64,000 bases of DNA from Brachycybe producta (GCA_036925085.1 JAUPFP010000002.1:3831320-3895319); one strand, 5' to 3'. Positions 42,617 to 54,196 are shown, counted from the stretch's first letter. Notes: generated by a model not told the origin, from the sequence alone. Made by a program: numbers and translations.

Positions 42617-43272
42617 TTAAGAGAGGCTACATTGCAAAATTACTTTGAAAAATCTCCGCAAAGAGCGCCAGCATCGTTTTTCTATTGAGCCCATAGACCC
42701 CGATGTTAAAGAAAAAATGTTTATTTTTAAAATACAGTCAGTCAGTCGTGGCAATATGTTTATTTTTCATATTTAAAGTTGTCCAATATTAAGTTTTCAA
42801 AGTGCAATGTGCACCTTAAATATATGCTGATCGAGTGATAGATTGACAAAAAATTGGTAAGTGTGGTTCTATTTTTTAAAAACTATTTAAAAATAGCGAA
42901 TTTCTAACTCTTATGTTAAACTCCATTGAGTACGCGCTAGTAAGCATAAACACATCCATTAAAATGCTTGTAAAAATACCTAAAAATAATTTTAAAAAAC
43001 CACAATTAAACCACAGTGAAGCCAACACATTGGCACACGTGCTGATTTTTTTTTTGGTTTTTTAAAATTATTTTTATGTATTTTTTACGAACATTTCAAT
43101 TTTTAATGGATGTTTTTTCTTATTTGGAGATTTAACATAGAGCATTTTAGTGGGTGTGTTTTTTGCTTACGAGCGCGTACTCAATGGAGAGTACGTCTAA
43201 CATAAGAGTTAGAAATTCGCGATTTTGAAATACTTTTTAAAAATAGAACCGCACTTTTTTTGTCATTCATAA
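42617..43272. mobile_element. TTAA palindrome, family D, copy 5 (right end missing)
   Basis: Starts TTAAGAGAGGCTACATTGC and contains both inner arms and the spacer, but stops at CGCACTTTTTTTGTCATTCA. The last about 250 bases of the second arm are absent. Confidence 0.7.
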
Positions 43273-43363
43273 GGTGGTGGACTAGCTATTCCAAGGATTT
43301 GAATACTGGATTGGTGTGCATTCAGGCACTCTATGGCATTGAGTAGGGTATTCCATAACGTAG

Positions 43364-43753
43364 TAAAGCCTGGAACACACACACACACACGCGCGGAAAT
43401 CCGCTCAGAAAGTCACAACAGAATATTTAAATGAGAAAATTTTCCATAAAAAGTGAACGGAAAAATTCATTAAAAATATGTTGAACAAAGCTCAACTTTA
43501 TTCTGTTCTCAAAGTATTCCGTTCAACTACCCACCAATCAGAAAGAAGCATGTGACATCACAAAAAAGCAAATTGGAATCTCATTTTGGCAATAAATGTT
43601 TCTTTTTTTTCTCAATAGAGGGCGCGCACAACTTTTCTCATTACTTTTCTGTTTCTGTGTGTGAACAACAGAGATACAAAAAAAGAAAATGACTTTTTTT
43701 TTCTTATTTTCTTTTTTCTTTGTCGGAATTCCGCCTGTGTGTTCCGGGCTTAA
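43364..43753. mobile_element. TTAA-flanked MITE, 'GGAAT-word' family
   Basis: Ends TAAAGCCTGGAACACACACA and GCCTGTGTGTTCCGGGCTTAA (last 20 CCTGTGTGTTCCGGGCTTAA) are inverted repeats. CGGAAATCCG pairs with CGGAATTCCG next to them. The interior has repeated GAACGGA, TATTCCGTTC and TTCTGTTC words. Confidence 0.65.
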
Positions 43754-43862
43754 GTGCCAAACTGGACACCTTATAAGCAGAAGAATAGCTTTATTGCTCT
43801 CTGGTCACCAATGTGACTAGCCGGCAAACCGAAATCGCAGTCTCTACTTACTATACTTGAAA

Positions 43863-44339
43863 TTGAATTTTAATAAATTACTCTGCAAGCAGCCAAATGT
43901 CTCAGCCAAGTGTCCAAGTGTGAAACCTTATGTCTGAGGAACAAAAGTTCAACTGCATGAAGCATGCAAAACACATTGTCAAAACAAAAAAAAAATCTGA
44001 TGCATTTGTCAGAAGAGAGAGAAAGAGAAAAGAAAAATTACAAGAAGTTCTTAAATTTTGCTATTGTTATGAATTTGTGGCTCGCGTGCCATACTTTGAA
44101 AATCTTCACACTTAATACTGTCAAATCATTTTCTCGTGATACTAAATATGATTTGATCTTCTTCCGATTTTTCTTATGGGCTTTTATAGATGGGCAGTTC
44201 CTATTTCTTTCATTTTTTTTTTTTTTTTTTTGCGAAGTCCAGTTTTCTGTCATTCAAGATTTTCATCTTTTTTCTCTTTTCATCGTTTGCATGCATCAGT
44301 CAATAGTTGTTATTGTTGAATGGTTTCCATTTTTTTCCT

Positions 44340-44380
<41 letters not shown>

Positions 44381-44831
44381 ATAAGATTCACTTTTCTTTT
44401 TTTTTGTATTGATTTCTTTTATGTTACTTCATCATATGCACACATAAAAAGGGGGGGGGGGGCTTTTGATATATATTTATATATAAAAAAAATTGTGGAT
44501 CTTCCTAAAGAATATTCCCTATTTCTGAATCTCTATCTCTCTGGACATGAGAATAAAGAAGATCAGTTTCATGATGTAAATGACCTATAGTGTGTGTGTT
44601 CTCAATACATTTGAATAGTGTTGGTGAATATCATATTTTGTTATCATAAAATAGGAGAAGAAGAAAAAAATATGGGTAGCAAAAAGATATAAATTCAATG
44701 AAAATCATCTCGTTTGCTACAAAAAAAAATTCCTGTTGTCAGTTACAATATAAAATAATGACACTGCTAGAAACGTGAAAATTGTACAGGGTCAGACAAC
44801 AATTTATAAAGTTTTGAAAGTTTTAGGTGCT
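43863..44831. other. LINE tail fragment and pyrimidine-rich DNA
   Basis: ATTACTCTGCAAGCAGCC at 43879 is the LINE tail seen at 5150. A 208-codon frame at 43964-44590 runs through T-rich and (CTTT)n sequence and is not accepted as a gene. G11 run at 44451-44462. Confidence 0.4.
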
Positions 44832-46300
44832 TTAAGCCGGCATTGCACTAGCAACAACCTCCAATGCAATTCAACTTGCAATGCAACCTGTGATATGTGA
44901 CTTGCAACTAGAACTTTGTAATAAACTTCTATATCACACTATGCAACCTAGTTGCCAATCAAAAGTTTTCAAAACTTCGGTTTATGTCAAGGGGGGGCCG
45001 ACATTCGGGTGAATCTCGTACGGTATCGGAAGCCATTTTACTTTTAATCCGCGTTTTACTGAATTTTAAAATTTCAATTCTATTCTGGATGTCTAGTCAA
45101 ATTGCAGCTAAAAAGTAAAATGACTTTCCATCCACACGATCTGCTCTGAATCTTAGTGAAAAATCGTACATGATTTTCTTCAATGTCTGCCCCCTTGGTT
45201 TGTGTCCATATTGTTATCAACTAACAGGAAGTTCATAAACCCGGAAGTCATGAAACCGGGAATTTGTTCAATGTTACATATGTCATTTTCGGCAAACGGC
45301 CTGATTGGTTGTTTGTCAGAAAGTTGACTTGAAAAGTCTCTCAAAGTTGAACCTGTGCAACTCAATGAGACTAAGTTAGGAGACTAGTTAAAAGGAAAGT
45401 TTTATCAAGTTGGATGTCATATCACACTATAAACATTGAAGTTGCATGTCACATTTGTAACGTCCCGCCGGACCGTCACAATACCCCAGTAAGTTCACCC
45501 CAAAAACGGCGTAAAACTTACCGCTCAACCGGCTCCTCACGGGGACGGGACCGTACCCGTAGCCGTCTCCCGCACAGTGCTCCTTGAGTTGTGTCGGCTC
45601 CAGGAGCCACCCCCGACGGACACGACGAAAGACCACGCCGCCACGCCGAGAATATCGCGGTAGAACACCGGTTCTACCGCGAGCCGACACGAAGACCGGC
45701 CGAAACAAGTCGGAAAGACGGTGGTGTTGATCCCCAAACCGGACAACCCACCCTCCGCAGTACTTCCCCAAAGAAAAGACACAGACACACGAGGTAAGAT
45801 GATATAAAGTGATTTATTCACTTACGACGTATTAAGATGAAAATGACGGCAGTAATAATATTTACACAACTTGGCTGGTAAACTTCTACCAGCCAAGCCC
45901 CCATAAATATATACACAAAGGCCTAATGGCCAAGAGGCAAACAAAGAAGAACCAGAAGCTGGCCAGTGGAGGTCTACCTTGACCTCCACCCACAGGTCTA
46001 TCCAGTCTCAAAGCCTACAACCAACTGCCCAGATCCTGTGGTTGACTAGGCCACAGGAAACCTCCAGGCAACTCCACCTGGAGGGGACAGAGGTCACTTC
46101 TGACCTCTCACCCATAGACTTCATGGTGAGAGGTCTGCTGGCACCAAAATGGCGTCCGTCCCAACAGCCTACTGTAGCTGTCAGGCAGACCACCATAGGG
46201 AAATTTGTCTGCTCCAACAAAATTAAAATTTGAGCAGACCAGGTTGCCACACATTGCACATTTTATTGCATTAAAAGTTGCTAGTGTAATAGCGGCTTAA
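44832..46300. mobile_element. TTAA-flanked MITE, 'TTGCAAC-word' family, copy 2, split by an LTR
   Basis: Ends TTAAGCCGGCATTGCACTAG and CTAGTGTAATAGCGGCTTAA. Inverted relative to the copy at 28507-29173, sharing TCAATGAGACT, GGCAAACGGCCTGATTGGTT and CCGGAAGT-type blocks. Without the LTR it is about 670 bases. Confidence 0.8.
45456..46251 (-). mobile_element. Solo LTR, family 2, inside the MITE
   Basis: 796 bases, TGTAACGTCC at the left and GGTTGCCACA at the right, between a 4-bp duplication CATT (45452-45455, 46252-46255). The uninterrupted MITE copy reads through this site. Markedly richer in G+C than the surroundings. The minus strand has GTGAATAAATC, a possible poly(A) signal, and would start TGTGGCAACCTGG. 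Orientation is therefore inferred. Open frames inside are not recognised as gag or pol. A 4-bp duplication is usual for Ty3/gypsy-type integration. Confidence 0.75.
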
Positions 46301-46334
46301 AGCAAGGTTGAATCCAATTACAATTACAAAAAAA

Positions 46335-46817
46335 ATATCTCTGCAAGCAACTGGTTGGCCTATGGCAGAGGGATCTTAAGATCCAAAAAAAAAGTCCATT
46401 AAAATACTCGTAAAAATACCTAAAAAAATAATTTAAAAAAAAACACTATTAAACCACAGTGAAGCCAACACATTGGCTCACGTGCTGTTTTTTGTTGTTT
46501 TATAAAATTATTTTTACGTGTTTTAATGAGTAAAATGGATGTTTTTTTTTTCTTATTTGGGCCATACTCAATGGAGTTTAACATTAAAGTTAGAAATTCG
46601 CAACTTTGAAATAGTTTTTAAAAATAGAGCCGCACTTACCAATTTTTTTGTATTCTATCACTCGATCAGCATATATTTAAGGTGCACATTGCACTTTGAA
46701 AACTTAATATTGGACAACTTTAAATAAGAAAATAAACATATTATTGCCGCGACTGTGTATTTTAAAAAATAACATTTTCCCTTTAACATTGGGTCTATGG
46801 GCTGAATAAAAAAACGA
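46335..46817. mobile_element. LINE tail scrap and family D, copy 6 (right half)
   Basis: CTCTGCAAGCAACTGGTTGG (46339) resembles the LINE tail. From 46384 the spacer and second arm of the TTAA palindrome follow (GTCCATTAAAATACTCGTAA ... CTCAATGGAGTTTAACATTA ... ACATTGGGTCTATGGGCTGA). The first arm and right terminus are missing. Confidence 0.6.
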
Positions 46818-47368
46818 CGCTAAAGTTTAAGTTAAAAGTTTTTTTTCATGATGATGGTAGATAGTGATGGTGAATAGTTTTTTTTTTAATGAAATGTCAA
46901 TGAAAAATTCAAAAATAAAAAAGTAGTTCTGCATAGAATGAAAATGACTCTTATTGGTTACTGTTTTTCTTTCACAAACAAGCTGCAAGTTGCACACTGC
47001 ATAAGCAAAATATCTATAATTATCAACGGATGCCTCTCACTGCTTCGATTTATTTTTTTTTTAACTTTTGTTTAACCACTTTCCCGGTGAATTTTCATGC
47101 CGGAGGCCTACCCACTATTTTTTTTTCTCGATGTGCACGAGTGCTTTGATGAAACCTTTAATTTGATTATTTTGATACGAAGAAGGCTTTTTTCGGTGTA
47201 TTGCAAGTTTGCTTTTGTATAGCCTCTAGTTTGGTTTACCACACTCCATCTATTAATATATAACAATTTCCAATTTTACAAATAATTAAATCAAGAGAAG
47301 GTATTTTGTGTAATGTCTAAAAAAAAATCACATTGAGGCTGGTTACACAGTATTAGGGCTGTGGAGTC
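46818..47368. other. Non-coding, nothing recognised
   Basis: AT-rich, no element ends or genes. Confidence 0.35.
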
Positions 47369-47574
47369 ACTGGCAATTAGATATCGGGACGAACACAAGT
47401 TGGTTCCGCCCTTTTTTATGACGAACGCAACTTCTAATTGGTTGGTTATGTAGTCTGACGTCACATGCTCCGCCCTTTTCAACGTCGAACCACACAACAA
47501 ACCAATTAGAAGTTGCCGGTCGTTATAAAAAGGGCGGAGCCAACTTCTGTTCGTTCCGTTTTCTAATTGCCTGT
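47369..47574. mobile_element. 9-bp-TSD MITE, family A, copy 7
   Basis: Ends ACTGGCAATTAGATATCGGG and CGTTTTCTAATTGCCTGT with full inner arms; orientation inverted relative to copies 2 and 5. No flank duplication is visible. Confidence 0.75.
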
Positions 47575-47892
47575 CTACAGTTATGAGAAGAGTGTGCTGA
47601 ACAAGCTGACATCATTGTTGTTCAGATGGCAGTAATGGTTTTAATAGATAACAGCTATACCCCATTTTGCCCCTGGTACCCCATTATATCCGGGGAACCC
47701 CTTTTGTACCCAATCACGTTTCTTTAATTTAATTTCTATCCCTTATCCTTATGATGTGTGTGTGTGTGTTTATAGATGGGCCTTAAACTAACCGAAACCG
47801 TTTTATTGACATTTGACAACCCTCATAGTTTAGTCAAACAGAAATTGTCGATATAATCATCAAAGGTGTCGAAACAAGGAAGGAGATAAAGT
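47575..47892. other. Non-coding, nothing recognised
   Basis: Unremarkable apart from a short GT run at 47755-47770. Confidence 0.3.
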
Positions 47893-48283
47893 CATTATAC
47901 GGGACTTAAATGTCGTATTATGAAAGCAATAAACAGGATTGTGTTTCTGATATGCATTACATTTAACATTGAGACAGGGCCGTCTTAGGGCATGTCGGGG
48001 TCCTTGGGCACACAAGAATTGGGGGGCCCCGTTTGATAGTAAAAATTAGAAAAAATTTAAAAATCTGATCTGGTAAGCGAATATATCGGCCTTTCGGGGC
48101 CCCCGTGAGGTCGGGGGCCCTGGGCACGGGCCCCGTGTGCCCTTATAGTAAAGACGGTACTGCATTGAGAGTGGGATTCTGGGCTTACCCAGGATCGCAC
48201 TCTCAATGTTAAATGTAACGTATATCAGAAACACAACCCTGTTTATTGGACATACATCGACATATAAGTAGTGTCGTATAACC
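47893..48283. mobile_element. Foldback element split by a hAT MITE
   Basis: Arms pair ATAAACAGGATTGTGTTTCT, GATATGCATTACATTTAACA and TTGAGAG with their complements at 48176-48250. The tip is GGGATTCTGGG/CCCAGGATCGC around 48172-48195. The insertion at 47975-48162 interrupts the left arm only. Outer ends are fuzzy. Confidence 0.7.
47975..48162. mobile_element. hAT-type MITE, CAGGGCCGTCTTA family
   Basis: Ends CAGGGCCGTCTTAGGGCA and TATAGTAAAGACGGTACTG are inverted repeats. A perfect 8-bp duplication CATTGAGA (47967-47974, 48163-48170) flanks it. G/C-rich interior (GGGGCCCC words), no coding frame. Confidence 0.9.
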
Positions 48284-48410
48284 AGCCCCATTGGTAATCT
48301 CATGTTTTTCTTTTACTGAGAAAACCTGCTGTTGAATGCTTCGTAACTATAGAGCGATTTGAGTGAGGCACCCGGAGGAGTGAGGCCTTGGCGTGCAAAG
48401 TTTAGGAGCA

Positions 48411-49147
48411 GGGCCACTGAGTGGGCCCGGGCCCCGGGAAAACAATAATTGCGGGCCTCATGACAGACAAAAAAAACTTCTGTAATATAATAATACAAAT
48501 ATATAAAATCTTAAAATATAAATCATCAGAGTTTTTTAAGGTGTATTTTAGCTGTTAGGGTAGGTTTGTACTCCAAATTTTGCTAAGATTCGCAAGCTTT
48601 GAACAAGCTCCTAAAATTAGCTCACCAAAGCTTAGCTTCTAACTTTTATACCCTATAAAACAGATATACAAACCAATAGAACCCCCTTCCCCTTCTGGAA
48701 ACAAAAAAGGTGTGACTTGTTCACCCCATTTGTGTATCCGTTTCATGATTGGTGCTTTGAGTTGCTAAGCTTTGAAAAGTTGAGCAATTTCAAAGCTAGC
48801 TTCATGCTCTGGCAAACGCAAAAACCTGAAGCTCTGACGTCATTTTGGAAGCTTCGCAGGCTGCTTTGCTGCTTAGCAAGGGAGTATAAACCAACCCTTA
48901 TCAGTTATCAGTGATAACAGCTTGGGTTTGGGGCCCGGACCTATAAACACTTTTATTACTAGTATTACTACGTATTGCGATTACCGACAAATAGAATAAA
49001 GAAATTATGCAAAAAATCACAAATAATAATTAGATTGTAATTTCTAAAAAAAAAAAAAATCCAGACCCATGGCCCTGCAAGCTGCACGGACACCGGGAAT
49101 TTGTCCCGACTTTCTCCCTCCTCCCCCACCCCTCTCGTCGGCCCTGT
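48411..49147. mobile_element. Possible hAT-type element with GGGCC-rich ends
   Basis: Left CAGGGCCACTGAGTGGGCC and right CGTCGGCCCTG. Flanks TTTAGGAG and TTTATGGG match at 6 of 8. An inner repeat CCATGGCCCTGC at 49068 could be an alternative end. It contains the nested element at 48554-48900. Confidence 0.4.
48554..48900. mobile_element. Inverted-repeat MITE, 'AAGCTT-word' family
   Basis: Ends TTAGGGTAGGTTTGTACTCC and GGAGTATAAACCAACCCTTA are inverted repeats. The interior is built from GCTAAG, AAGCTT, GCAAGC and AGCTTT words in both orientations, including GTTGCTAAGCTTTGAAAAGT. Confidence 0.65.
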
Positions 49148-49284
49148 TTATGGGTGCAAAAATGAAATGCAGAAAGAGATGCATCAAAAGTTCCTACCAA
49201 ATTTCCACTTACAAAATGGTTTTGAAATTGGATAAGAACTTAAGATTTACTTTGTAATATTGAAAGTTCATTGATGCATGCGTT

Positions 49285-49480
49285 GTTTACTGTCAATCTG
49301 CGGAATCAGTCAAGCTGCATATTGCCTAGGCAATTTGCAAAACCACCAACCTGCTAGTGAATCTGCAAAATTCAATACAGTTTTAGGTGTTGAATTTTGA
49401 AGATTCACTAACAGGTTGGTTGTTTTGCAAGATTGCCTAGGCAATCTGCAGATTGACTGATTCTGCAGAATGACAGTAAC
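49285..49480. mobile_element. Inverted-repeat MITE with TTGCCTAGGCAA motif
   Basis: Arms of about 90 bases pair ACTGTCAATCTGCGGAATCA, ATTGCCTAGGCAATTTGCAA and CACCAACCTG with their complements. The repeated palindrome TTGCCTAGGCAA appears in each arm. One arm also occurs alone at 4768-4800. Confidence 0.7.
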
Positions 49481-50439
49481 CTATACACTACTTAATACGG
49501 TGGCCTTTTCTGTAGTTCATATTTGACACAGAATGGAGATATGATTGTGTGTGTAATAATAATATGTAAGCTCACGTTTTGAAAATGATAAACAATAGTT
49601 GTTGCTTAGAAATTTTACAATACACCATATGCCCTGAATAGGAGCAGATAAGAACAAGAATTCAATAGGAGCCCATTAAGCTCATAAAAGGACTAATAAT
49701 TAGCTGTGGCAAAATGATGATGTGCTTTCATTATGCTCAGTATATAGACCTATTCTTCATTTAACACTGATTAAAAGAAATAGTGCCACACGCTTCTCTG
49801 CCATATTTAGTACATTTTAAAACTCACTGGTTGATCAACATATCGCATCGACTGCATGAGGGGCGTAGCTGGAGGGGGGAGCGCAGGAGCTTTGGGGGGC
49901 GCAATGTTAAGACAGTATTGATTAGTAAGACAACCAGAGAAAAAAATGCAATTTTAGCAACAAACAAATTTTGAGTCTTTATAAGGCTATGCTAAATACT
50001 GATTTCATCTTTGAATTCTAGCCTCTAACCTCGTGCTTTCAGGAGGCCCGCACTGCTGACTAAGCATTTTTTCCCTTCCTCGCTCATCACTTGCTGCCAC
50101 GAGCCTCGCCTATTCTAGGGCTGGCCCTGGCGAGAGCCAGCGACTAATAAATGCCTCAAGTCTGTTCATTTTTAACAATGCAAAGTCATGGCCGGCTTTA
50201 GAGTATATGCGAGGCCTGAGACAGGCTCAGGCAGCAAGCGATGAGCCGGGCTGTGAAAAAAAAAATGTTTAGTCAGCAGTGCCGGGTTCTTGAAAGCGCG
50301 GTGCCCAAGACGGTTGGATGCCTCTCTCGCCTTGCATTAATACCAGGCCTGTGCAAAGCAGTGTGCATGAAAGACAAAAAATAGCTATTGAACTATAATC
50401 GAACCATCTTTTTTTTTTGTAAATATGAACTAGTCCTGA
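49481..50439. other. Non-coding with hAT-like repeat fragments
   Basis: GGGGCGTAGCTGGAGGGG (49860), a GAGCCTCGCCTATTCTAGGG block (50102) and its inverse-type relative ATGGCCGGCTTTAGAGTATA (50187) are pieces of the CAGGCCCAG-type repeat at 38789. No gene. Confidence 0.4.
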
Positions 50440-50880
50440 TTGGCTGAATAAAAAGTAACTTCCGACTTGGTGGCGCAGAAGCCTGCGATTACAGTAGCAA
50501 GTCGCAGCACCTACTACTGGCCATGTCACGTCGTTTTTATGTAGTAGCAAGAAGCTTGACGTAGAGGACAATCGCTCGATGCTGAATGAGTGAGATCTCA
50601 GATGTCGTCTAGGCTTTTAAGGTCGGACCACAGAAATGCTATGTGGAGTTTCTTAAGTAGCTAAATAGCAAGTAGTATTAGGGAGTACGTAGCAAAACAC
50701 ATGCAAATAACTCATGATTGGCTGAATAGAAAGCGACTGGCGACTGCTTTCTGAAGTATCTGCTAGTAAAGAAGCTTGAGGTCGCAGTAGCAAGTAGCAG
50801 TGCTACTAGTAGTCAATCGCTTCAATGATCGTCTTAATGTGGCAGAAAGAAACTTGAAATAGCAGATAATCGCTCCATGT
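50440..50880. repeat. 'TAGCAAGTAGC-word' repeats, two units
   Basis: Two related units (about 50440-50650 and 50650-50870) share TGATTGGCTGAATA, AAGCGACT, AAGCTTGA and GCAGTAGCAAGTAGCAG. A third unit lies at 53925-54150 (TTGGCTGAATACAAAGCGAC, TTTAGCAAGTCGCGGCGATG). TAGC/GCTA words dominate in both orientations. Confidence 0.6.
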
Positions 50881-50916
50881 TGCATGTGTGAGGTGGCAGA
50901 TATGGGATATAGCCAC

Positions 50917-51225
50917 TTGCCCTAAAGCCAAATGGCTCTACGGCAATTGCCTTTAGGGCAAGTACGACCGTACGGTTTATTGTCTTTCGGTGGAGTATGT
51001 TAAATAGATTCTGTTTGCCACTGGCGCATAAAAAATACCAAATGACTTGCTGACTAGGGTCTCTTTAGGACAAGTGGTTTTAGGGCAAGCGTCTCTTTAG
51101 GGCAAATATTTTTAGGGCAAATGTCTCTAATACAAATGGCTTAAGGGGAAAGTGTCTTTAGGGCAAATGTCTCTTTAATACAAATGGCTTAAGGGGAAAG
51201 TGTCTTTAGGGCAAATGTCACTAAC
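50917..51225. repeat. TTTAGGGCAAATG-type irregular tandem repeat
   Basis: At least nine diverged units of (C/T)TTTAGGGCAA with GTCTCT or TGGCTTAAGG linkers. The last 48-base block (AATACAAATGGCTTAAGGGG...) is tandemly duplicated at 51128-51230. Confidence 0.75.
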
Positions 51226-51914
51226 CCCGCAGATATGTAGTCTTTGCTTTATAGTCATTTTTGTTTTGTGCAGAGTGCACGACCGGTTTACTAGTCAACA
51301 TTTATTTATGTTTTGCGGAGTGGCGCGGAATATAGAGCAAACTTGTTTTTTATTCATCATTATAATATGGCGCAAACCAGCGCACATATGAATACAGTAT
51401 GCGCAAATATAAACTGCAAAATCCACTCAATAAAAAAAAATACTTTGAACCTCAAGAGAAAAGTTCTCACTCAATTTCAGCAAAACTTTGTTTTGGTATT
51501 CTATATATAAAAAAAATCCTTACACATTCACATGATTCCATAATATTTGCACGTAGGCTTAAAAGGTTTTTTCATTATTCATAAGCTAAATCATTTATTC
51601 GCCCTTACACACGCACACACCACATCCCTCAACACACGAGCAAAAAATAAATAAAAGTCGAGAGACGCTTTCTGTTAACCACAAATACAGTTTCGAAGAC
51701 AACTCTTGAGTAAGATATCACGTTTTGTCGCCATTCGAGACAACCGTGACTTTGCAAAACCTTCTTCATCTTTTTATATATATATACTGTATATATAGAT
51801 TACATTACATTATATTTCAATGCCAACAAAGTGGAAAATCAGTTATTTTTCATAGTTACTTGTCAATGTGTAAAATCATAATTTTATTTATTATAATTTG
51901 TTTCTATATTTTCT
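51226..51914. other. Non-coding, nothing recognised
   Basis: AT-rich with small open frames lacking protein-like features. Confidence 0.35.
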
Positions 51915-52080
51915 AGATATTTGAATTAATACTCTGCAAGCCACTCAAATGGCCTACAGTATATGGCAGAGGAACAACAAAGTCCAAAAGCAGCATAAAG
52001 ATTGCTTTGTCATAATAACTAACAATATCTACATTGTTGAAAAGACATCTACGAATTTCTCCAAAATGATAAGTTCCCCC
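51915..52080 (-). mobile_element. LINE 3' end, separated from its RT remnant by an LTR
   Basis: On the minus strand this continues the RT C-terminal text of 52641-52740 (after the LTR) with GGAACTTATCATTTTGGAGA, and ends at the GGCTTGCAGAGTATTAATTC tail shared with 5150 and 43880. Confidence 0.55.
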
Positions 52081-52640
52081 TGTTACGGGACCGATCAGGT
52101 CTGGATTCTCTTAGTTTGGGGCTTGAACCACCTTGGGCAGAGAAAGACAGAGAAAGAGAATGTTTGATTAGATCTGATTCCGTACGGTGCCAGGGTCGTT
52201 CCCTATGGTAGTTCTGATGAACACAATTGTAGAGAGTGAGAAAGATAATAGCAGGCGAGAGGAATGCAGGTTGGCGACCACCAGACACCGACAACCAGTA
52301 AGATACATTAAATAGAGAAGAGTTACAAAGTGTGTGTGTGTGTGTGTGTGTGTGGCGTTGCTTAGCCACTGGACCATTGAATGAGTTATATCATGTTTCG
52401 ATATCAGAGAATAGACGCCGAAAATACCCTTTATATCTTGAGCCTGTGTGCACCTACACAGGTGCAACCATGTCCAAGGGACCGTGTCTTGATGGGTATC
52501 CATCTGCCGATTCCGGAACCAGGATGTGATTTGTACTTGGGGTCTCTCAGGTAGAGGGAAGAAGCGTAAATGAGGCACTTGGGTTACAAGGGACCCTAAA
52601 GCTATGGTTTTCATGGGAAGGCGAAATACGGGGTGTTACA
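52081..52640 (-). mobile_element. LTR, family 3, inserted in a LINE remnant
   Basis: 560 bases, TGTTACGGGACC to GGGGTGTTACA. Complemented it begins TGTAACACCCCG, like LTR family 1. Flanks CCCC and CCAT do not match well, so the 4-bp duplication is eroded. The LINE reading is continuous across it (PEDVVH before, HFGEI after). Contains (GT)n at 52329-52353 and CCTACACAGGTG, which resembles the CACCT.CGAGGTG block of family 1. Confidence 0.6.
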
Positions 52641-52740
52641 CCATGCACAACATCTTCTGGAAGCAAGTTCCATTGTTGAATAACCCTAGGAACAAATGAC
52701 CAAAATACGATTCAGTTCGAGTAAAAAATCTCTTTAATTT
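52641..52740 (-). mobile_element. LINE reverse-transcriptase C-terminal remnant
   Basis: Minus-strand reading VFWSFVPRVIQQWNLLPEDV parallels the + strand copy at 39000 (YFWSFLPRVIRYWNLLPEDA). An upstream stop shows it is dead. Confidence 0.7.
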
Positions 52741-52769
52741 TCTTTAGAATGCCTCCATAACATTGACTA

Positions 52770-53449
52770 TGTGAGCTTTTGACATCAACCAATATTTATT
52801 ACCAACCTTTAGATGACATTTTCTGTACCTCGATTCTTCTCTGAACAGTACGGTGCCCGCACGGAGAAGATTCGAGCTGCAGAGAGAGTTGGATGGAGAC
52901 AGATCGTGGTCACTCCTCTGCATGGGGGTGAAATCGATGCAGGAGAGTGGCGGCCATCTCTCTCTCTTCCGGTTGATGCTGATGTACATCTTCTCCTTTC
53001 GGTATCCCGACAAGAGAAGATGTTGTAGCTGCTGAGAATCGTATAACTCTTGCCCTGTGGAGTCTCCGGCCTCTGAAGAGAAGTTGGTTACATTACAGAA
53101 AGACAACGCTGTTTCTTGTTATAACTCTTTATTCATCACTTGTAAGAAACACAGAATACAAGGATGAATATGAAATACTAACGGTAAATCCTCAGGCCCA
53201 TGATTCGGAATAAGATCACGTAATACAGGCAAAGGATAAGAACTAAAGACAAAGAGGAGCGCGGTCCTTTTATACCTTGGACCTGTGTACACCTGTGAGG
53301 TGTAACCAGGTCCAAGTGACCATGGTCCTATTTGTATCAATCCGCCGCTTGGGTATGAGTCAGAGGGGAGGGAGGGACGGTTGAGAGTTGTTTACCCCCC
53401 CCCCCCCGGGCTATGGTTTTGGCGGGATCACGATTTACAGGGTGTTACA
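52770..53449 (-). mobile_element. Solo LTR, family 1, copy 2
   Basis: 680 bases with the same ends as 30609-31282 (TGTGAGCTTTTGACAT... GGGTGTTACA) between a perfect 4-bp duplication ACTA (52766-52769, 53450-53453). Shares TTTTGGCGGGATC and GGTGTAACCAGGTCCAAGTG with copy 1. C11 run at 53397-53407. Confidence 0.85.
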
Positions 53450-53531
53450 ACTATAATCATACTAATCAGACAGAGAACGGTTAAAGTTTCTTATTTCACA
53501 AAACGATGGACTTTTCTTGACTAATGTATTA

Positions 53532-53535
<4 letters not shown>

Positions 53536-53580
<45 letters not shown>

Positions 53581-53697
53581 GTATATATGTATATGTATAT
53601 ATGTATATGTATATATGTATATGTATATATATATATGTGTATATATATATATGTGTATATATATATATGTGTATATATATATATGTGTATATATATA

Positions 53698-53747
<50 letters not shown>

Positions 53748-53750
53748 GGG
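53536..53750. repeat. AT / GTATAT microsatellite
   Basis: (AT)n followed by (ATATGT)n and (ATATATATGTGT)n variants. Open frames of Tyr-Ile-Cys repeats in several readings are artefacts. Confidence 0.9.
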
Positions 53751-53790
53751 TGTCCATAAAATCTATGTGTAGTTTCAATTTTTTCTAACT
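53748..53790 (+). mobile_element. Single mariner-like terminus
   Basis: TACAGGGTGTCCATAAAATC directly after the AT repeat matches mariner inverted-repeat ends. No partner end is seen within 1 kb. Confidence 0.45.
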
Positions 53791-54196
53791 TGACATACAT
53801 AACTGACCCTATTCGTTAGTGCTATATGTTAGTGCTGCGAACATTATTAGTTTTTAATTAAAAGTTATTTAAATTTTATTCAGGGTTACCAACTTGCAGT
53901 CGAGCTGCCCCCCACCTCGATAAAAGCTATATGGAGCTTATTCAATAGCTAATTACCAAGTAGCGAGTATCATGATTGCTCTTACCACATAATGAAAGTA
54001 GTAGTTAAATCCTAGAATAAGTTACATCTCCTGTTTGGCTGAATACAAAGCGACTGCTGGCTGGTGGTACAGAAGCTTTAGGTCGCTTTAGCAAGTCGCG
54101 GCGATGCTACTAATCGAGCGAGTTCGCTGATCTGTGGTCTGGGCTTTAGCATTGATTAGTGCACGAAAAAAAAATTCTGCTAATTATACTTTCGGT
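53791..54196. other. Contains the third 'TAGCAAGTAGC-word' unit
   Basis: Positions 53925-54150 belong to the repeat described at 50440; its outer end reads CTGTGGTCTGGGCTTTAG, a TTAAGCCC-like terminus in complement. Confidence 0.5.

Noticed and set aside
43964..44590. 208-codon open frame on +
   Set aside because: It is the longest frame in the window but runs through poly-T and (CTTT)n sequence, gives Phe/Ser/Leu runs, and begins in a LINE tail. Composition explains it.
45427..45821. Gly/Arg-rich frames of 94-114 codons on -
   Set aside because: They lie within a solo LTR with higher G+C, which lengthens chance frames; no gag or protease motif.
53517..53800. Tyr/Ile-rich membrane proteins
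   Set aside because: Pure AT/GTAT microsatellite translation.
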